A stretch of 64,000 nt of DNA. Origin: Pseudomonas putida (GTDB lineage Bacteria; Pseudomonadota; Gammaproteobacteria; Pseudomonadales; Pseudomonadaceae). Each line of letters opens with the position of its first letter. Position 1 is the stretch's first letter. The notes beneath the pieces were generated by a model. It was not told the DNA's origin, made no database searches, and saw nothing but the letters and a program-made list of their open reading frames with translations. Shown here one piece after another: positions 11,519-20,280 of this stretch. The translations under genes were made by a program, and so were the position numbers. Location: the NCBI GenBank assembly GCA_029953615.1, contig CP124529.1:558001-622000 (forward strand). The letters run 5' to 3'.

Positions 11519-12364
11519 ATGCACCAATGGATCAACGCCCTCGCCGACCACCAGTCCCGCGGTGAAGCCTGCGTGCTGGTTACCATCATCGAGGAGCGCG
11601 GCTCGACCCCGCGCAATGCCGGCTCGAAAATGGTCGTCAGCGCCAGCGGCCTGTTCGACACCATCGGCGGCGGCCACCTGGAATACAAGGCCCTGCACAT
11701 CGCCCGGCAGATGCTCGAAGAACACCGCACCACCCCGCACCTGGAGCGCTTCAGCCTTGGCGCCAGCCTGGGCCAGTGCTGCGGCGGGGCCACCGTGCTG
11801 CTGTTCGAGCCCATGGCCGCCGTGCAGGCAGAGATCGCCGTGTTCGGCGCGGGCCATGTCGGCCGTGCTCTGGTACCCTTGCTCGCCGCGCTGCCCTGCA
11901 AGGTGCGCTGGATAGACTCGCGTGAGCAGGAATTCCCCGAACTCATCCCCAACGGGGTGAGCAAGGTCGTCAGTGAAGAACCGGTCGACGAAGTCGCGGA
12001 CCTGCCGCCCGGCAGCTACTGCATCGTCATGACCCACAACCACCAGCTCGACCTGGAACTGACCGCCGCCATTCTCAAGCGCAACGACTTCACCTGGTTC
12101 GGCCTGATCGGCTCGAAGACCAAACGGGTCAAGTTCGAGCACCGCCTGCGCGAACGCGGCTACGACGATGCCGTGCTGGCGCGCATGCGCTGCCCGATGG
12201 GCCTGCCCGAGGTCAAGGGCAAGCTGCCGATCGAGATTGCGGTATCCATCGCCGGCGAAATCATTGCCACCTACAACGCCTGCTTCGGCCAGCACGACGC
12301 TGCCGCCAATGCCGGCCCCATCGCCCAGTTGCTGCCGCCCTCCCGGCGCAGCCAAGCCATTTGA
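11519..12364 (+). CDS. xdhC: Xanthine dehydrogenase accessory protein XdhC
   Basis: Binds and delivers sulfurated molybdenum cofactor to XdhB. The ATG at 11519 gives 281 residues and avoids an upstream extension made of REP sequence. The N-terminal XdhC/CoxI domain has the conserved GSTPRNAGSKM and the GQCCGG motif. The C-terminal Rossmann-like domain carries VFGAGHVG and the conserved MTHNHQLDLEL and GLIGSKTK segments. It is third in the xdhABC-guaD series. Confidence 0.95.
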   Translation: MHQWINALADHQSRGEACVLVTIIEERGSTPRNAGSKMVVSASGLFDTIGGGHLEYKALHIARQMLEEHRTTPHLERFSLGASLGQCCGGATVLLFEPMAAVQAEIAVFGAGHVGRALVPLLAALPCKVRWIDSREQEFPELIPNGVSKVVSEEPVDEVADLPPGSYCIVMTHNHQLDLELTAAILKRNDFTWFGLIGSKTKRVKFEHRLRERGYDDAVLARMRCPMGLPEVKGKLPIEIAVSIAGEIIATYNACFGQHDAAANAGPIAQLLPPSRRSQAI

Positions 12365-12374
12365 CGAGTGTGTT

Positions 12375-13680
12375 ATGACCGTTACCCGCAAAGCCTACCG
12401 TGCCGCCATCCTGCACAGCATCGCCGACCCGGCCGAGGTGGGCCTGGAGGCTTCCCATGAATACTTCGAGGACGGCCTGCTGGTGGTCGACAATGGCCGC
12501 ATCCGCGCTATTGGCCACGCCGCCGAACTGTTGCCGACCCTGGACGCCGATATCCCGGTCGAGCACTACCAGGACGCGCTGATCACCCCGGGTTTCATCG
12601 ACACCCACATCCACTTCCCGCAGACCGGCATGATCGGCTCCTACGGCGAACAGCTGCTGGACTGGCTGAACACCTACACCTTCCCCTGCGAAAAACAGTT
12701 CGCGGACAAGGATCACGCCGACCAGGTGGCGAAGATCTTCCTCAAGGAGCTGCTGCGCAACGGCACCACCACCGCCCTGGTGTTCGGCAGCGTACACCCG
12801 GAATCGGTCAATGCCCTGTTCGAAGAGGCCGAGCGCCTGGACCTGCGCCTGATCGCCGGCAAGGTAATGATGGACCGTAACGCCCCGGACTACCTGACCG
12901 ATACCGCCGAGTCCGGCTACGCCGAAAGCAAGGCGCTGATCGAGCGCTGGCACGGCAAGGGCCGCCTGCACTATGCAGTCACCCCACGGTTCGCCCCGAC
13001 CAGTACACCTGAACAGCTGGCACTGGCGGGCCAACTGCTCAAGGAACACCCGGGCGTGTACATGCACACGCACCTGTCGGAAAACCTCAAGGAAATCGAT
13101 TGGGTCAAGTCGCTGTTCCCCGAGCAGAAGGGCTACCTCGACGTATACGACCATTTCGAGCTGCTGGGCGAGCGCTCGGTATTCGCCCATGGCGTGCACT
13201 TGTGCGATGACGAATGCCAGCGCCTGGCCGAAACCGGCTCGGCCGTGGCCTTCTGCCCCACCTCCAACCTGTTCCTCGGCAGCGGCCTGTTCAACCTGCC
13301 CCAGGCCGAGCGCTTCAAGGTCAACGTGGGCCTGGGCACCGACGTGGGCGCCGGCACCAGTTTCTCGCTGCTAAACACCCTGAACGAAGCGTACAAGGTG
13401 ATGCAGCTGCAGGGCGCACGCCTGCACCCGTACAAGTCACTGTACCTGGCCACCCTCGGCGGCGCCCGCGCGCTGCGCCTGGACGACCGCATCGGCAGCC
13501 GTGCGCCCCGGTAACGATGCCGACTTCGTGGTGCTGGACTACAAGGCCACGCCACTGCTGGACTACCGCATCCAGCAGTCCAACAGTATCGAGGAAACCC
13601 TGTTCGTGCTCACCACCCTTGGCGACGATCGCACTGTGCGTGAAACCTTCGCTGCCGGGCGTTGCGTGCACCAGCGTTAA
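12375..13680 (+). pseudogene. guaD: Guanine deaminase GuaD, frameshifted near the 3' end
   Basis: Converts guanine to xanthine, feeding XdhAB. It is an amidohydrolase: metal-binding DTHIHFPQTG near the N terminus, HTHLSEN in the middle, and the later FCPTSNLFLGSG and GLGTDVGAG motifs. The frame from ATG 12375 hits a stop at 13512-13514 after DDRIGSRAP. The expected tail (GNDADFVVLDYKA ... CVHQR) continues in the next frame to the stop at 13678-13680. Removing one C from the CCCC run at 13506-13509 restores a protein of about 434 residues. The stop shares the bases TTAA with that of the convergent aqpZ. A sequencing error is the likeliest cause. Confidence 0.88.
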
Positions 13681-14376
13681 GGTTCTTTCGCCAGGCCCCG
13701 GTACAGCGCGCCGCCGATTGCAGCACCGATCAGCGGCGCCACCCAGAACAGCCACAGCTGTTGCAGGGCCCAGCCACCGACGAACAAGGCCGGCCCCGTG
13801 CTACGTGCGGGGTTGACCGAGGTGTTGGTGACCGGGATCGAGATCAGGTGGATCAGGGTCAGGGCCAAACCGATGGCGATCGGCGCAAAACCCGCCGGCG
13901 CCCGAGCGTCGGTAGCGCCCATGATCACGACCAGGAACATCGCCGTCATCACCACCTCACTGACAAAGCCCGCCCCGAGCGTGTAGCCGCCGGGCGAATG
14001 GCTCGGCGTAGCCGTTCGAAGCCAATCCCGCAGCCAGTTCGAAACCTGCCTTGCCACTGGCGATGAGGTAGATCACACCTGCCGCCAGGATGGCACCGAT
14101 CACCTGGGCGATCACGTAGGGCAACAGCTCTTTGGCCGGGAAGCGCCCGCCCACCACCAGCCCGAACGACACGGCAGGGTTGAGGTGACAGCCGGAGATA
14201 TGGCCGATGGCGAAAGCCATGGTCAGCACGGTGAGGCCGAAAGCGAAAGCGACACCGAGTACACCGATGCCGACGGGAGAACTGGCAGCGAGTACCGCAC
14301 TGCCACAGCCGCCCAACACCAGCCAGAAGGTGCCGACCAGTTCGGCCCCCATGCGTTTACCGAGGGACATGCTCAT
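13677..14376 (-). pseudogene. aqpZ: Aquaporin Z, frameshifted
   Basis: Inner-membrane water channel of the MIP family. The first half from ATG 14376 (GAGGA 8 bases upstream) has the first NPA loop in [12 protein letters not shown]. The second half has [15 protein letters not shown], so both aquaporin half-helices are present. The frame changes between NGYAE and HSPGGY: an extra base in the GG at 14000-14001 (plus strand) moves translation into a spurious tail. Corrected length is about 232 residues, normal for AqpZ. It converges on guaD, with overlapping stop codons. It may accompany the release of small solutes in the purine region, but that is a guess. Confidence 0.88.
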
Positions 14377-14483
14377 GAGTCCATTCCTCAAGAAGTTGAA
14401 CGCACCGAATGCGCAAGCCCAACTACTTGATGAAGGTTTGCTCACAAGAATTTAGCAGACCTTTGGCCAATGGCCATAAATGC

Positions 14484-14720
14484 TGGGGCCGCTTCGCGCC
14501 CCATCGCCGGCAAGCCAGCTCCCACAGGTACTGCGCATGGCTCGAGGTCAGCGCGGTTGGTGGGAGCGGGCGTGCCCCCGAACACGGGCGAAGCCCGTGC
14601 CATCCACCGCGTCGCCTGTTTCGCGGGCTTGCCCGCTCCCACAGGTACTGCGCAGGTCTTGAGGTCAGCGCGGTCGGGGTGGGAGCTGGCTTGCCGGCGA
14701 TGGGCCGCAAAGCGGCCCCA
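14484..14720. repeat. Cluster of REP elements of two subtypes
   Basis: Fills the stretch between aqpZ and the GntR gene, where no gene is seen. It holds one arm of subtype B (ATCGCCGGCAAGCCAGCTCCCAC, 14503-14525), a facing pair of subtype A (GGGAGCGGGC...GCCCGCTCCC, about 14563-14641), and a second subtype B arm (14680-14702) in the opposite orientation. The A pair is thus nested inside a B pair. Confidence 0.85.
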
Positions 14721-14739
14721 CGATCACCCAGGCAAACGA

Positions 14740-15495
14740 TCAACCCTTGGCGGAAACCTTGGGCTTTTTCAGCAAATGCGAGAACACAGCATGCAGATCG
14801 TCCGAGGCGCTCTCCTCGTCCAGGTTCAGCTTGCTGTCGATGTGGTCCATGTGGTGCATCATCAGGCTCACCGCCTGCTCGGCATCACGCGCCTCGATGG
14901 CATCGATCAGCTGCATGTGCTCGTCATACGAGCAATGCGAACGGTTGCCGCTTTCGTACTGGGCAATGATCAGCGAAGTCTGTGATACCAGGCTGCGCTG
15001 GAAGCTGACCAGCGGCGCATTACCGGCAGCCTCGGCCAGCTTGAGGTGGAATTCGCCGGAAAGGCGGATGCCGGCACCGCGGTCGCCACGGGAGAAGCTG
15101 TCGCGCTCCTCACGCACCATCTGCCGCAGCTCGTTGAGCTGCTCGAGGGTGGCGTGCTGCACGGCCAGTTCGGTAATGGCACGTTCGACCATGCGCCGGG
15201 AGAAGAACACCTGGCGGGCTTCTTCCACCGTCGGGCTGGCCACCACCGCGCCACGGTTAGGCCGCAACAGCACCACGCTTTCGTGGGCCAGGCGCGACAA
15301 GGCGCGACGGATGATGGTGCGGCTGACGCCGAAGATCTCGCCCAGCGCTTCCTCGCTCAACTTGGTGCCCGGTGCCAGACGCTGCTCGAGGATCGCCTCG
15401 AAAATATGCGCGTAGACGATGTCGTCCTGGGTACCACTGCGGCCAGCCTTGCCGGCACGCGCAGGTTTCTTCAGAGGTTGCAGCTGTTCGTTCAT
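14740..15495 (-). CDS. GntR-family (FCD) transcriptional regulator, purine region
   Basis: Protein of 251 residues from ATG 15495; an upstream in-frame start exists but adds non-homologous sequence. Winged helix-turn-helix at about residues 25-95 (EALGEIFGVSRTIIRRALSRL) and a helical FCD domain behind it with metal-ligand-type histidines (EFHLKLAEAAGN, MMHHMDHID). It is transcribed divergently from the AzgA-type permease. Two TTGTACACA-type boxes lie in the shared region, and FCD regulators typically bind TnGTnnnACnA palindromes, so this protein is the best candidate to bind the TTGTAYACAA sites of the window. Confidence 0.9.
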   Translation of the reverse strand: MNEQLQPLKKPARAGKAGRSGTQDDIVYAHIFEAILEQRLAPGTKLSEEALGEIFGVSRTIIRRALSRLAHESVVLLRPNRGAVVASPTVEEARQVFFSRRMVERAITELAVQHATLEQLNELRQMVREERDSFSRGDRGAGIRLSGEFHLKLAEAAGNAPLVSFQRSLVSQTSLIIAQYESGNRSHCSYDEHMQLIDAIEARDAEQAVSLMMHHMDHIDSKLNLDEESASDDLHAVFSHLLKKPKVSAKG

Positions 15496-15530
15496 GGGCT
15501 CTCGAGGCACGAAGGAAAGTATGGCGCCAT

Positions 15531-15540
15531 TGTACACAGG
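15531..15540. promoter_or_regulatory. TTGTACACA-like box near the GntR start
   Basis: TTGTACACAG (from 15530) lies about 35 bases upstream of the GntR start codon and matches 9 of 10 positions of TTGTACACAA. It would fit autoregulation. Confidence 0.35.
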
Positions 15541-15628
15541 CTGAGCCGTTTCTGCAGGTGGCCTTTTACCTATATAGCCGTTGTACGGCACATTGCGCGC
15601 ACAAAAGATAAAACATTATTTGCATTCT

Positions 15629-15638
15629 TTGTACACAA
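15629..15638. promoter_or_regulatory. GntR-type operator TTGTACACAA
   Basis: TTGTACACAA sits in the divergent region between the GntR gene and the AzgA-type permease. The same 10-mer, or its perfect palindrome TTGTATACAA, is found before puuE, hiuH, gcl, glcG and the NCS1 permease. Confidence 0.5.
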
Positions 15639-15662
15639 AAGCATAATCCACCGAGCAACTTC

Positions 15663-15678
15663 TTGACCCGCAAGTCAA
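15663..15678. promoter_or_regulatory. Operator-like box TTGAC-N6-GTCAA before the permease
   Basis: TTGACCCGCAAGTCAA has perfect TTGAC/GTCAA half sites and is the best match in the window to the motif seen three times before xdhA. Confidence 0.5.
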
Positions 15679-15777
15679 CAAACCGGTCAGACGTCTGCCT
15701 TCCCTCGCGGAGCCGCCAAGTGCATTGCGCAGGCCCATGGCTCCAGAACAACAAGAAAGACTTGAGGAGTACTCGCT

Positions 15778-17127
15778 GTGGAAAGCCGCAAATCCGACGC
15801 CCCTACGCTGGATCTTGCCCCACCGCTCGAAACGAGCTGGCTGGAGCGGATTTTCAAACTCAAGCAACACGGCAGCACTGTCAAAACCGAAATGATCGCC
15901 GGGGTGACCACCTTCATCACCATGGCCTACATCATCTTCGTCAACCCCAACATCATGGCCGACGCCGGCATCGACCACGGTGCCGCCTTTGTCGCCACCT
16001 GCATCGCCGCCGCGCTGGGCTGCCTGCTGATGGGCCTGTACGCCAACTGGCCGGTGGGCCTGGCGCCGGGCATGGGGCTTAACGCCTTCTTCACCTACAC
16101 CGTGGTCGGCACCATGGGCTACAACTGGGAAACCGCGCTGGGGGCGGTATTCGTCTCGGGTGTGCTGTTCATGTTCCTGACCTTGTCGAAAGTGCGCGAA
16201 TGGTTGCTCAACAGCATCCCGGTCAGCCTGCGCCATGCCATGGGGGCCGGCGTCGGATTGTTTCTCGGGCTGATCGGCCTGAAAACGGCAGGCATCATCG
16301 TCGACAGCCCGGCCACGCTGATCAAGCTGGGTTCACTGCATGAACCTGGGCCGCTGCTGGCGGCGCTGTGCTTCCTGTTGATCGCCATCCTCAGCTACAA
16401 GCGGGTGTTCGGTGCGATCCTGATCAGCATCATCGGGGTCACCCTGGCCGGCTGGGGCCTGGGCCTGGTGAAATTCGGCGGGGTGATGTCGATGCCGCCG
16501 AGCCTGGCACCGACCTGGATGGCCATGGACGTTGCCGGCGTGTTCAACGTCAGCATGATCAGCGTGGTGCTGGCCTTCCTGTTCGTGCACATGTTCGACA
16601 CCGCCGGCACGCTGATGGGCGTGGCGCAGCGGGCCAACCTGGTGGCGCCGGACGGGCGCATCGAGAACTTGTCGCGGGCTTTGAAAGCTGACAGTGCTTC
16701 GAGCGTGTTCGGAGCGGTGGTTGGCGTACCACCGGTGACCAGCTATGTGGAAAGTGCTGCCGGTGTGGCCGCTGGTGGTCGTACTGGGCTGACGGCGGTG
16801 GTCGTCGGCCTGTTGTTCATCGCGGCAATGTTCTTCGCCCCGCTGGCCGGGATGATTCCGGCCTATGCGACTGCAGGCGCGCTGATCTACGTGGCGATGC
16901 TGATGATGGGCAGCATGGCGCATATCCATTGGGATGAAGCCACCGACAGCATCCCCGCGATCGTTACCGTGATCATGATGCCGCTGACCTTCTCGGTCGC
17001 CGACGGTATTGCCCTGGGCTTCATCAGCTATGTGGCGCTGAAGGCGGGTACCGGCAAGTACAAGGAAATCTCTGCCAGCCTGTGGGTGCTGTGCGTGATC
17101 TTCATTGCCAAGTTCATTTTCCTCTGA
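15778..17127 (+). CDS. NCS2/AzgA-type purine permease
   Basis: Proton-coupled uptake of adenine, guanine or hypoxanthine across the inner membrane. GTG start after TTGAGGAG; 449 residues. Hydrophobic throughout, with about 12-14 membrane segments. AzgA-family features are the opening run TEMIAGVTTFITMAYIIFVNP, GLAPGMGLNAFFTY and the later FDTAGTLMGVA and GTSSV-like PPVTSYVESAAGV motifs. It lies between a GntR regulator and the urate breakdown genes and has a TTGTACACAA and a TTGAC-N6-GTCAA box upstream. Which base it prefers cannot be fixed from sequence. Confidence 0.93.
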   Translation: MESRKSDAPTLDLAPPLETSWLERIFKLKQHGSTVKTEMIAGVTTFITMAYIIFVNPNIMADAGIDHGAAFVATCIAAALGCLLMGLYANWPVGLAPGMGLNAFFTYTVVGTMGYNWETALGAVFVSGVLFMFLTLSKVREWLLNSIPVSLRHAMGAGVGLFLGLIGLKTAGIIVDSPATLIKLGSLHEPGPLLAALCFLLIAILSYKRVFGAILISIIGVTLAGWGLGLVKFGGVMSMPPSLAPTWMAMDVAGVFNVSMISVVLAFLFVHMFDTAGTLMGVAQRANLVAPDGRIENLSRALKADSASSVFGAVVGVPPVTSYVESAAGVAAGGRTGLTAVVVGLLFIAAMFFAPLAGMIPAYATAGALIYVAMLMMGSMAHIHWDEATDSIPAIVTVIMMPLTFSVADGIALGFISYVALKAGTGKYKEISASLWVLCVIFIAKFIFL

Positions 17128-17848
17128 TCCTTGCCTTTTCAACAGAGGGCGCTTCGGCGCCCTTACCTGCTGGCTGGTTTGATGTCGTTTTTTGTGTTGC
17201 GAAAATGCCCGTCAGAGGGAGATCGATGAACGCCGCCTCTGGCGGGGCCTCTTTAACCATCTGGATGACTTCATAGGCCGCTGGCTTAATCACTATTACC
17301 CCACCCGGGTCCGCTTCGAAGCCCAGCCCCGGAACCAGACTGACGCCGTCTTGAACCATCCCCGTCAAGATCACACCATCAATAGCCTGTTCTTGATACG
17401 GTTTAACTTTTCCACGGGTTCTTCCGAAATACACCCCTTCATTCAGAGATCGTCGACCTTCGAGTGAATGGCCACGTTTCAGTCCGCCTAGCAACGACGA
17501 TACATTCCAACCATCTGTCGCGTGATACCCAAAAACTCTACTGAACGTAGGTTTTTTGATAACGACCGGTGCTCGCCCCAGCAGTCTGTCCCAGACACCG
17601 TGACCGCTTGGGTCCTGGTTATTCACGGGATCACCCAGACAGTAGGCATAAGCGTTCAAGCCGCCTTGGGCAAACGGGCTCAAGTTGTCCGCACTCAGGA
17701 AACGCATCAAAACTGGAGTGTACGATCTATAACCTTTACCCAGATGGTAATGCCCAGTAAGCGAATCCAGTTGTTCACCGTTGAAACCGAGAGCATCCTG
17801 ACCAAGCAAATGATAACCGTAGGGCGAATACGCGTTTTTAGTGCTCAT
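17114..17848 (-). CDS. Orphan RHS repeat-associated core protein with variable C-terminal (toxin-like) domain
   Basis: 244 residues. Residues 1-83 are the end of an RHS core (YGYHLLGQDALGFNGE, RFLSADNLSPF, NAYAYCLGDPVNNQDPSGH), which normally closes a shell of more than 1000 residues; here the shell is absent. The rest is a variable domain with YHATDGWNV, GVYFGRT and GGVIVIKP segments, loosely like an ADP-ribosyltransferase fold (low confidence). The last 15 or so residues are encoded by the hairpin and tail of the convergent permease gene, so the 3' end is probably a read-through end. No immunity gene is visible. The leader is AT-rich. It separates permease and hiuH, which are neighbours in P. 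aeruginosa, so it was probably inserted. Confidence 0.8.
   Translation of the reverse strand: MSTKNAYSPYGYHLLGQDALGFNGEQLDSLTGHYHLGKGYRSYTPVLMRFLSADNLSPFAQGGLNAYAYCLGDPVNNQDPSGHGVWDRLLGRAPVVIKKPTFSRVFGYHATDGWNVSSLLGGLKRGHSLEGRRSLNEGVYFGRTRGKVKPYQEQAIDGVILTGMVQDGVSLVPGLGFEADPGGVIVIKPAAYEVIQMVKEAPPEAAFIDLPLTGIFATQKTTSNQPAGKGAEAPSVEKARIRGK
17146..17164 (+). terminator. Hairpin after the AzgA-type permease
   Basis: AGGGCGC-TTCG-GCGCCCT, a 7-base stem with a UUCG tetraloop, 19 bases after the permease stop. The T tract after it is very short. It is read as coding sequence by the convergent RHS gene. Confidence 0.6.
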
Positions 17849-17972
17849 AATATAAATCCTGAAATGCGATTTCGCAGGGGATCATTTCAGACCCACTCAA
17901 ACGAAGCTACTGACAAAAATATCAGTCGTCAGCAGAAGGAGTTATTTCAAAGAGCATATAAAAACGGCAGAC

Positions 17973-18003
17973 GAAAAAAAGCCCGCCAGTGTGAGAGCGG
18001 GCC
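17973..18003 (-). terminator. Rho-independent terminator of hiuH
   Basis: On the minus strand GCCCGC-N10-GCGGGC is followed by TTTTTTT, starting about 33 bases after the hiuH stop. It should end hiuH transcription before the RHS gene. Confidence 0.88.
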
Positions 18004-18035
18004 AAAGGACCTACGAAGATTCTTCTAGCGACCAA

Positions 18036-18389
18036 CTAGCTTCCACGATAGGTCGAATAGCTGTACGGCGAGATCAGCAGCGGCACGTGGTAGTGCTCTT
18101 GCTGCTCATCGATACCAAAGCGCAGCACGACAACATCCAGGAACGCCTGGGCCGGCAGCTGTACACCGCGAGCGCGGTAGTACTCGCCAGCGCTGAACTG
18201 CAGCTGGTAAACGCCGGTACGGTAATCGTCACCCTGCAGCAGCGGGGCATCGACGCGGCCATCGCTGTTGGTCAGGGCAGTGTTCACCAGCTCCAGTTGC
18301 TGGCCTTCGACGCGGTACAGCTCGACCTTGATCGAGCTGCCCGGGCAGCCATGCGCGGCATCCAGTACGTGTGTGGTCAAACGTCCCAT
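18036..18389 (-). CDS. hiuH: 5-hydroxyisourate hydrolase (transthyretin-like)
   Basis: Hydrolyses 5-hydroxyisourate, the product of urate oxidation, to OHCU. The ATG at 18389 gives 117 residues beginning MGRLTTHVLD, the family's usual start. The protein ends with the diagnostic YRGS tetrapeptide. Conserved active-site segments LTTHVLDAAHG, the arginine in NSDGRVD, and the EHYHVPLLISP strand are all seen. It acts between PuuD and UraD and is divergent from puuE. Also called pucM. Confidence 0.96.
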   Translation of the reverse strand: MGRLTTHVLDAAHGCPGSSIKVELYRVEGQQLELVNTALTNSDGRVDAPLLQGDDYRTGVYQLQFSAGEYYRARGVQLPAQAFLDVVVLRFGIDEQQEHYHVPLLISPYSYSTYRGS

Positions 18390-18497
18390 TGCTTGTCGCC
18401 TCTTGTTCAATCTGTGGGCAAAAAATACACGGCCATCATCACGGCAAATGGCCTGTGATGTGCGGGAATGACACCATTAAGACATTCCATCGCCAAA

Positions 18498-18507
18498 TTG
18501 TACACAA
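18498..18507. promoter_or_regulatory. GntR-type operator TTGTACACAA (hiuH side)
   Basis: TTGTACACAA flanked by AA and TT, 109 bases upstream of the hiuH start, in the hiuH-puuE divergent region (18390-18788), which holds no gene. Confidence 0.5.
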
Positions 18508-18601
18508 TTTTTTGAGCCCTTCTGCCCTGCCCCGGGATTCTTGCCCAGAAACGACCCATCGGTCGCAAATGCAGGTACCTGGCCGACCCCAATGTCATTT
18601 A

Positions 18602-18617
18602 CTGACCAATCAGGCAG
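18602..18617. promoter_or_regulatory. Weak YTGAC-N6-GTCAA-like box
   Basis: CTGACCAATCAGGCAG matches 8 of the 10 half-site positions of the motif seen before xdhA. Uncertain on its own. Confidence 0.25.
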
Positions 18618-18702
18618 GTTTCTTGCACTGTTTTTCCTGGTCGCTACGAAGCGACAAAAGGGAAGAAATGCGGAAAAACAGGCTTACAAAAGATTTCAGA
18701 AG

Positions 18703-18712
18703 TTGTATACAA
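18703..18712. promoter_or_regulatory. GntR-type operator TTGTATACAA (puuE side)
   Basis: Perfect palindrome TTGTATACAA, 77 bases before the puuE start codon. The matching box near hiuH is 205 bases away, so both directions of the divergent region are covered. Confidence 0.55.
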
Positions 18713-18788
18713 TCAGCCCATCCGGTGGTGCGACATCCCGACGCGGCCCCGCCCACCCCCGCACAAACGCACAAGAAGGAAGACTGCA

Positions 18789-19715
18789 GTGAGCGCTGAC
18801 TACCCTCGCGACCTGATCGGTTACGGCAACAACCCTCCTCACCCGCAATGGCCGGGCAACGCTCGCATCGCGCTGTCTTTCGTCCTCAACTACGAGGAAG
18901 GTGGCGAACGCAACATCCTGCACGGTGACAAGGAGTCCGAAGCGTTCCTCTCGGAAATGGTCGCAGCCCAGCCACTGCAGGGCGTGCGCAACATGAGCAT
19001 GGAATCGCTGTACGAATACGGCAGCCGCGCCGGCGTGTGGCGCCTGCTGAAGCTGTTCAAGGACAGCGGCGTGCCGCTGACCATCTTTGCCGTGGCCATG
19101 GCGGCCCAGCGTCACCCCGACGTGATCCGTGCCATGGCCGAGGCCGGCCATGAAATCTGCAGCCACGGCTACCGCTGGATCGACTACCAGTACATGGACG
19201 AGGCCCAGGAGCGCGAGCACATGCTCGAAGCCATCCGCATCCTCACCGAAATCACCGGCGAGCGCCCGCTGGGCTGGTACACCGGCCGCACCGGCCCGAA
19301 CACCCGCCGCCTGGTGATGGAGGAAGGCGGCTTCCTGTACGACAGCGACACCTATGACGACGACCTGCCCTACTGGGAGCCGAACAACCCCACCGGCAAG
19401 CCGCACCTGGTAATCCCGTACACCCTCGACACCAACGACATGCGCTTCACCCAGGTACAGGGTTTCAACTGCGGCGAGCAGTTCTTCCAGTACCTGAAAG
19501 ACGCCTTCGACGTGCTGTACGCCGAAGGCGCCGAAGCACCGAAGATGCTGTCCATCGGCCTGCACTGCCGCCTGGTCGGCCGCCCGGCACGCCTGGCCGC
19601 ACTGAAGCGCTTCGTCGATTACGCAAAAAGCCATGACCAGGTCTGGTTCGCCCGTCGCGTGGACATCGCCCGCCACTGGCACGCCACCCACCCGTACAAG
19701 AAAGAGAACGCCTGA
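18789..19715 (+). CDS. puuE: Allantoinase PuuE (polysaccharide-deacetylase fold)
   Basis: Hydrolyses (S)-allantoin to allantoate. GTG start after AAGGAAG; 308 residues. It belongs to the NodB/polysaccharide deacetylase family, not the amidohydrolase allantoinases: it opens with YPRDLIGYGNNPP, has the family marker NYEEGGERN, and the barrel motifs HEICSHGYRW and GWYTGRTGPNTR. This form is described as metal-independent. The stop overlaps the uraD start (TGATG), so the pair is translationally coupled. Confidence 0.96.
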   Translation: MSADYPRDLIGYGNNPPHPQWPGNARIALSFVLNYEEGGERNILHGDKESEAFLSEMVAAQPLQGVRNMSMESLYEYGSRAGVWRLLKLFKDSGVPLTIFAVAMAAQRHPDVIRAMAEAGHEICSHGYRWIDYQYMDEAQEREHMLEAIRILTEITGERPLGWYTGRTGPNTRRLVMEEGGFLYDSDTYDDDLPYWEPNNPTGKPHLVIPYTLDTNDMRFTQVQGFNCGEQFFQYLKDAFDVLYAEGAEAPKMLSIGLHCRLVGRPARLAALKRFVDYAKSHDQVWFARRVDIARHWHATHPYKKENA

Positions 19716-20230
19716 TGACCGCCTTCAACACCCTCAAGCCATCCACCCTGGACCGCGACGCCTTCGTCAAGGCCTTCGCCGACATCTACGAGCACTCGCC
19801 GTGGGTTGCCGAAAAAGCCTACGACCTGGGCCAGCTGGGTGAGCTGGACGAGATCGAGGCGCTGCACCAGCGCATGAGCGACATCCTGCTCAGCGCCAAC
19901 CACGCCGACCAGCTTGCGCTGATCAACGCTCACCCGGACCTGGCCGGCAAGGCCGCCATCCAGGGCGAGCTGACCGAATCGAGCACTAACGAGCAGGCCG
20001 GCGCCGGTATCCATCAGTGCACCGCCGAAGAGTTCGCCCGTTTCACCGAGCTGAACGACGCCTACAAGGCCAAGTTCCAGTTCCCGTTCATCATGGCGGT
20101 TAAAGGCAGCAACCGGCACCAGATCCTCGCCTCGTTCGAAAAACGCATCCACAACGATGCCGATGCCGAATTCAAGGAAGCCCTGGCGCAGATCAACCTG
20201 ATCGCCCTGTTCCGCCTGCTGCAGTTGTAA
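19715..20230 (+). CDS. uraD: OHCU decarboxylase UraD
   Basis: Converts OHCU to (S)-allantoin, the step after HIU hydrolase. 171 residues, all-helical. Family motifs seen are SPWVAEKA, the HPDLAGKAA histidine region, ELNDAYKAKFQFPFIMAVKG and the basic tail segment RIHNDADAEFKEAL. It overlaps puuE by one base. Fifty bases later comes allA, where P. aeruginosa has an allantoicase gene in between. Confidence 0.95.
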   Translation: MTAFNTLKPSTLDRDAFVKAFADIYEHSPWVAEKAYDLGQLGELDEIEALHQRMSDILLSANHADQLALINAHPDLAGKAAIQGELTESSTNEQAGAGIHQCTAEEFARFTELNDAYKAKFQFPFIMAVKGSNRHQILASFEKRIHNDADAEFKEALAQINLIALFRLLQL

Positions 20231-20280
20231 GCAACAGCCGAACCTTATTCAGAAAAACGAACAATAGAAGAGATATCCGC

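Noticed and set aside
14484..14720. Small open frames coding for peptides such as RARPLPQ or SHRYCAG
   Set aside because: They are translations of REP elements and recur wherever REP copies occur.
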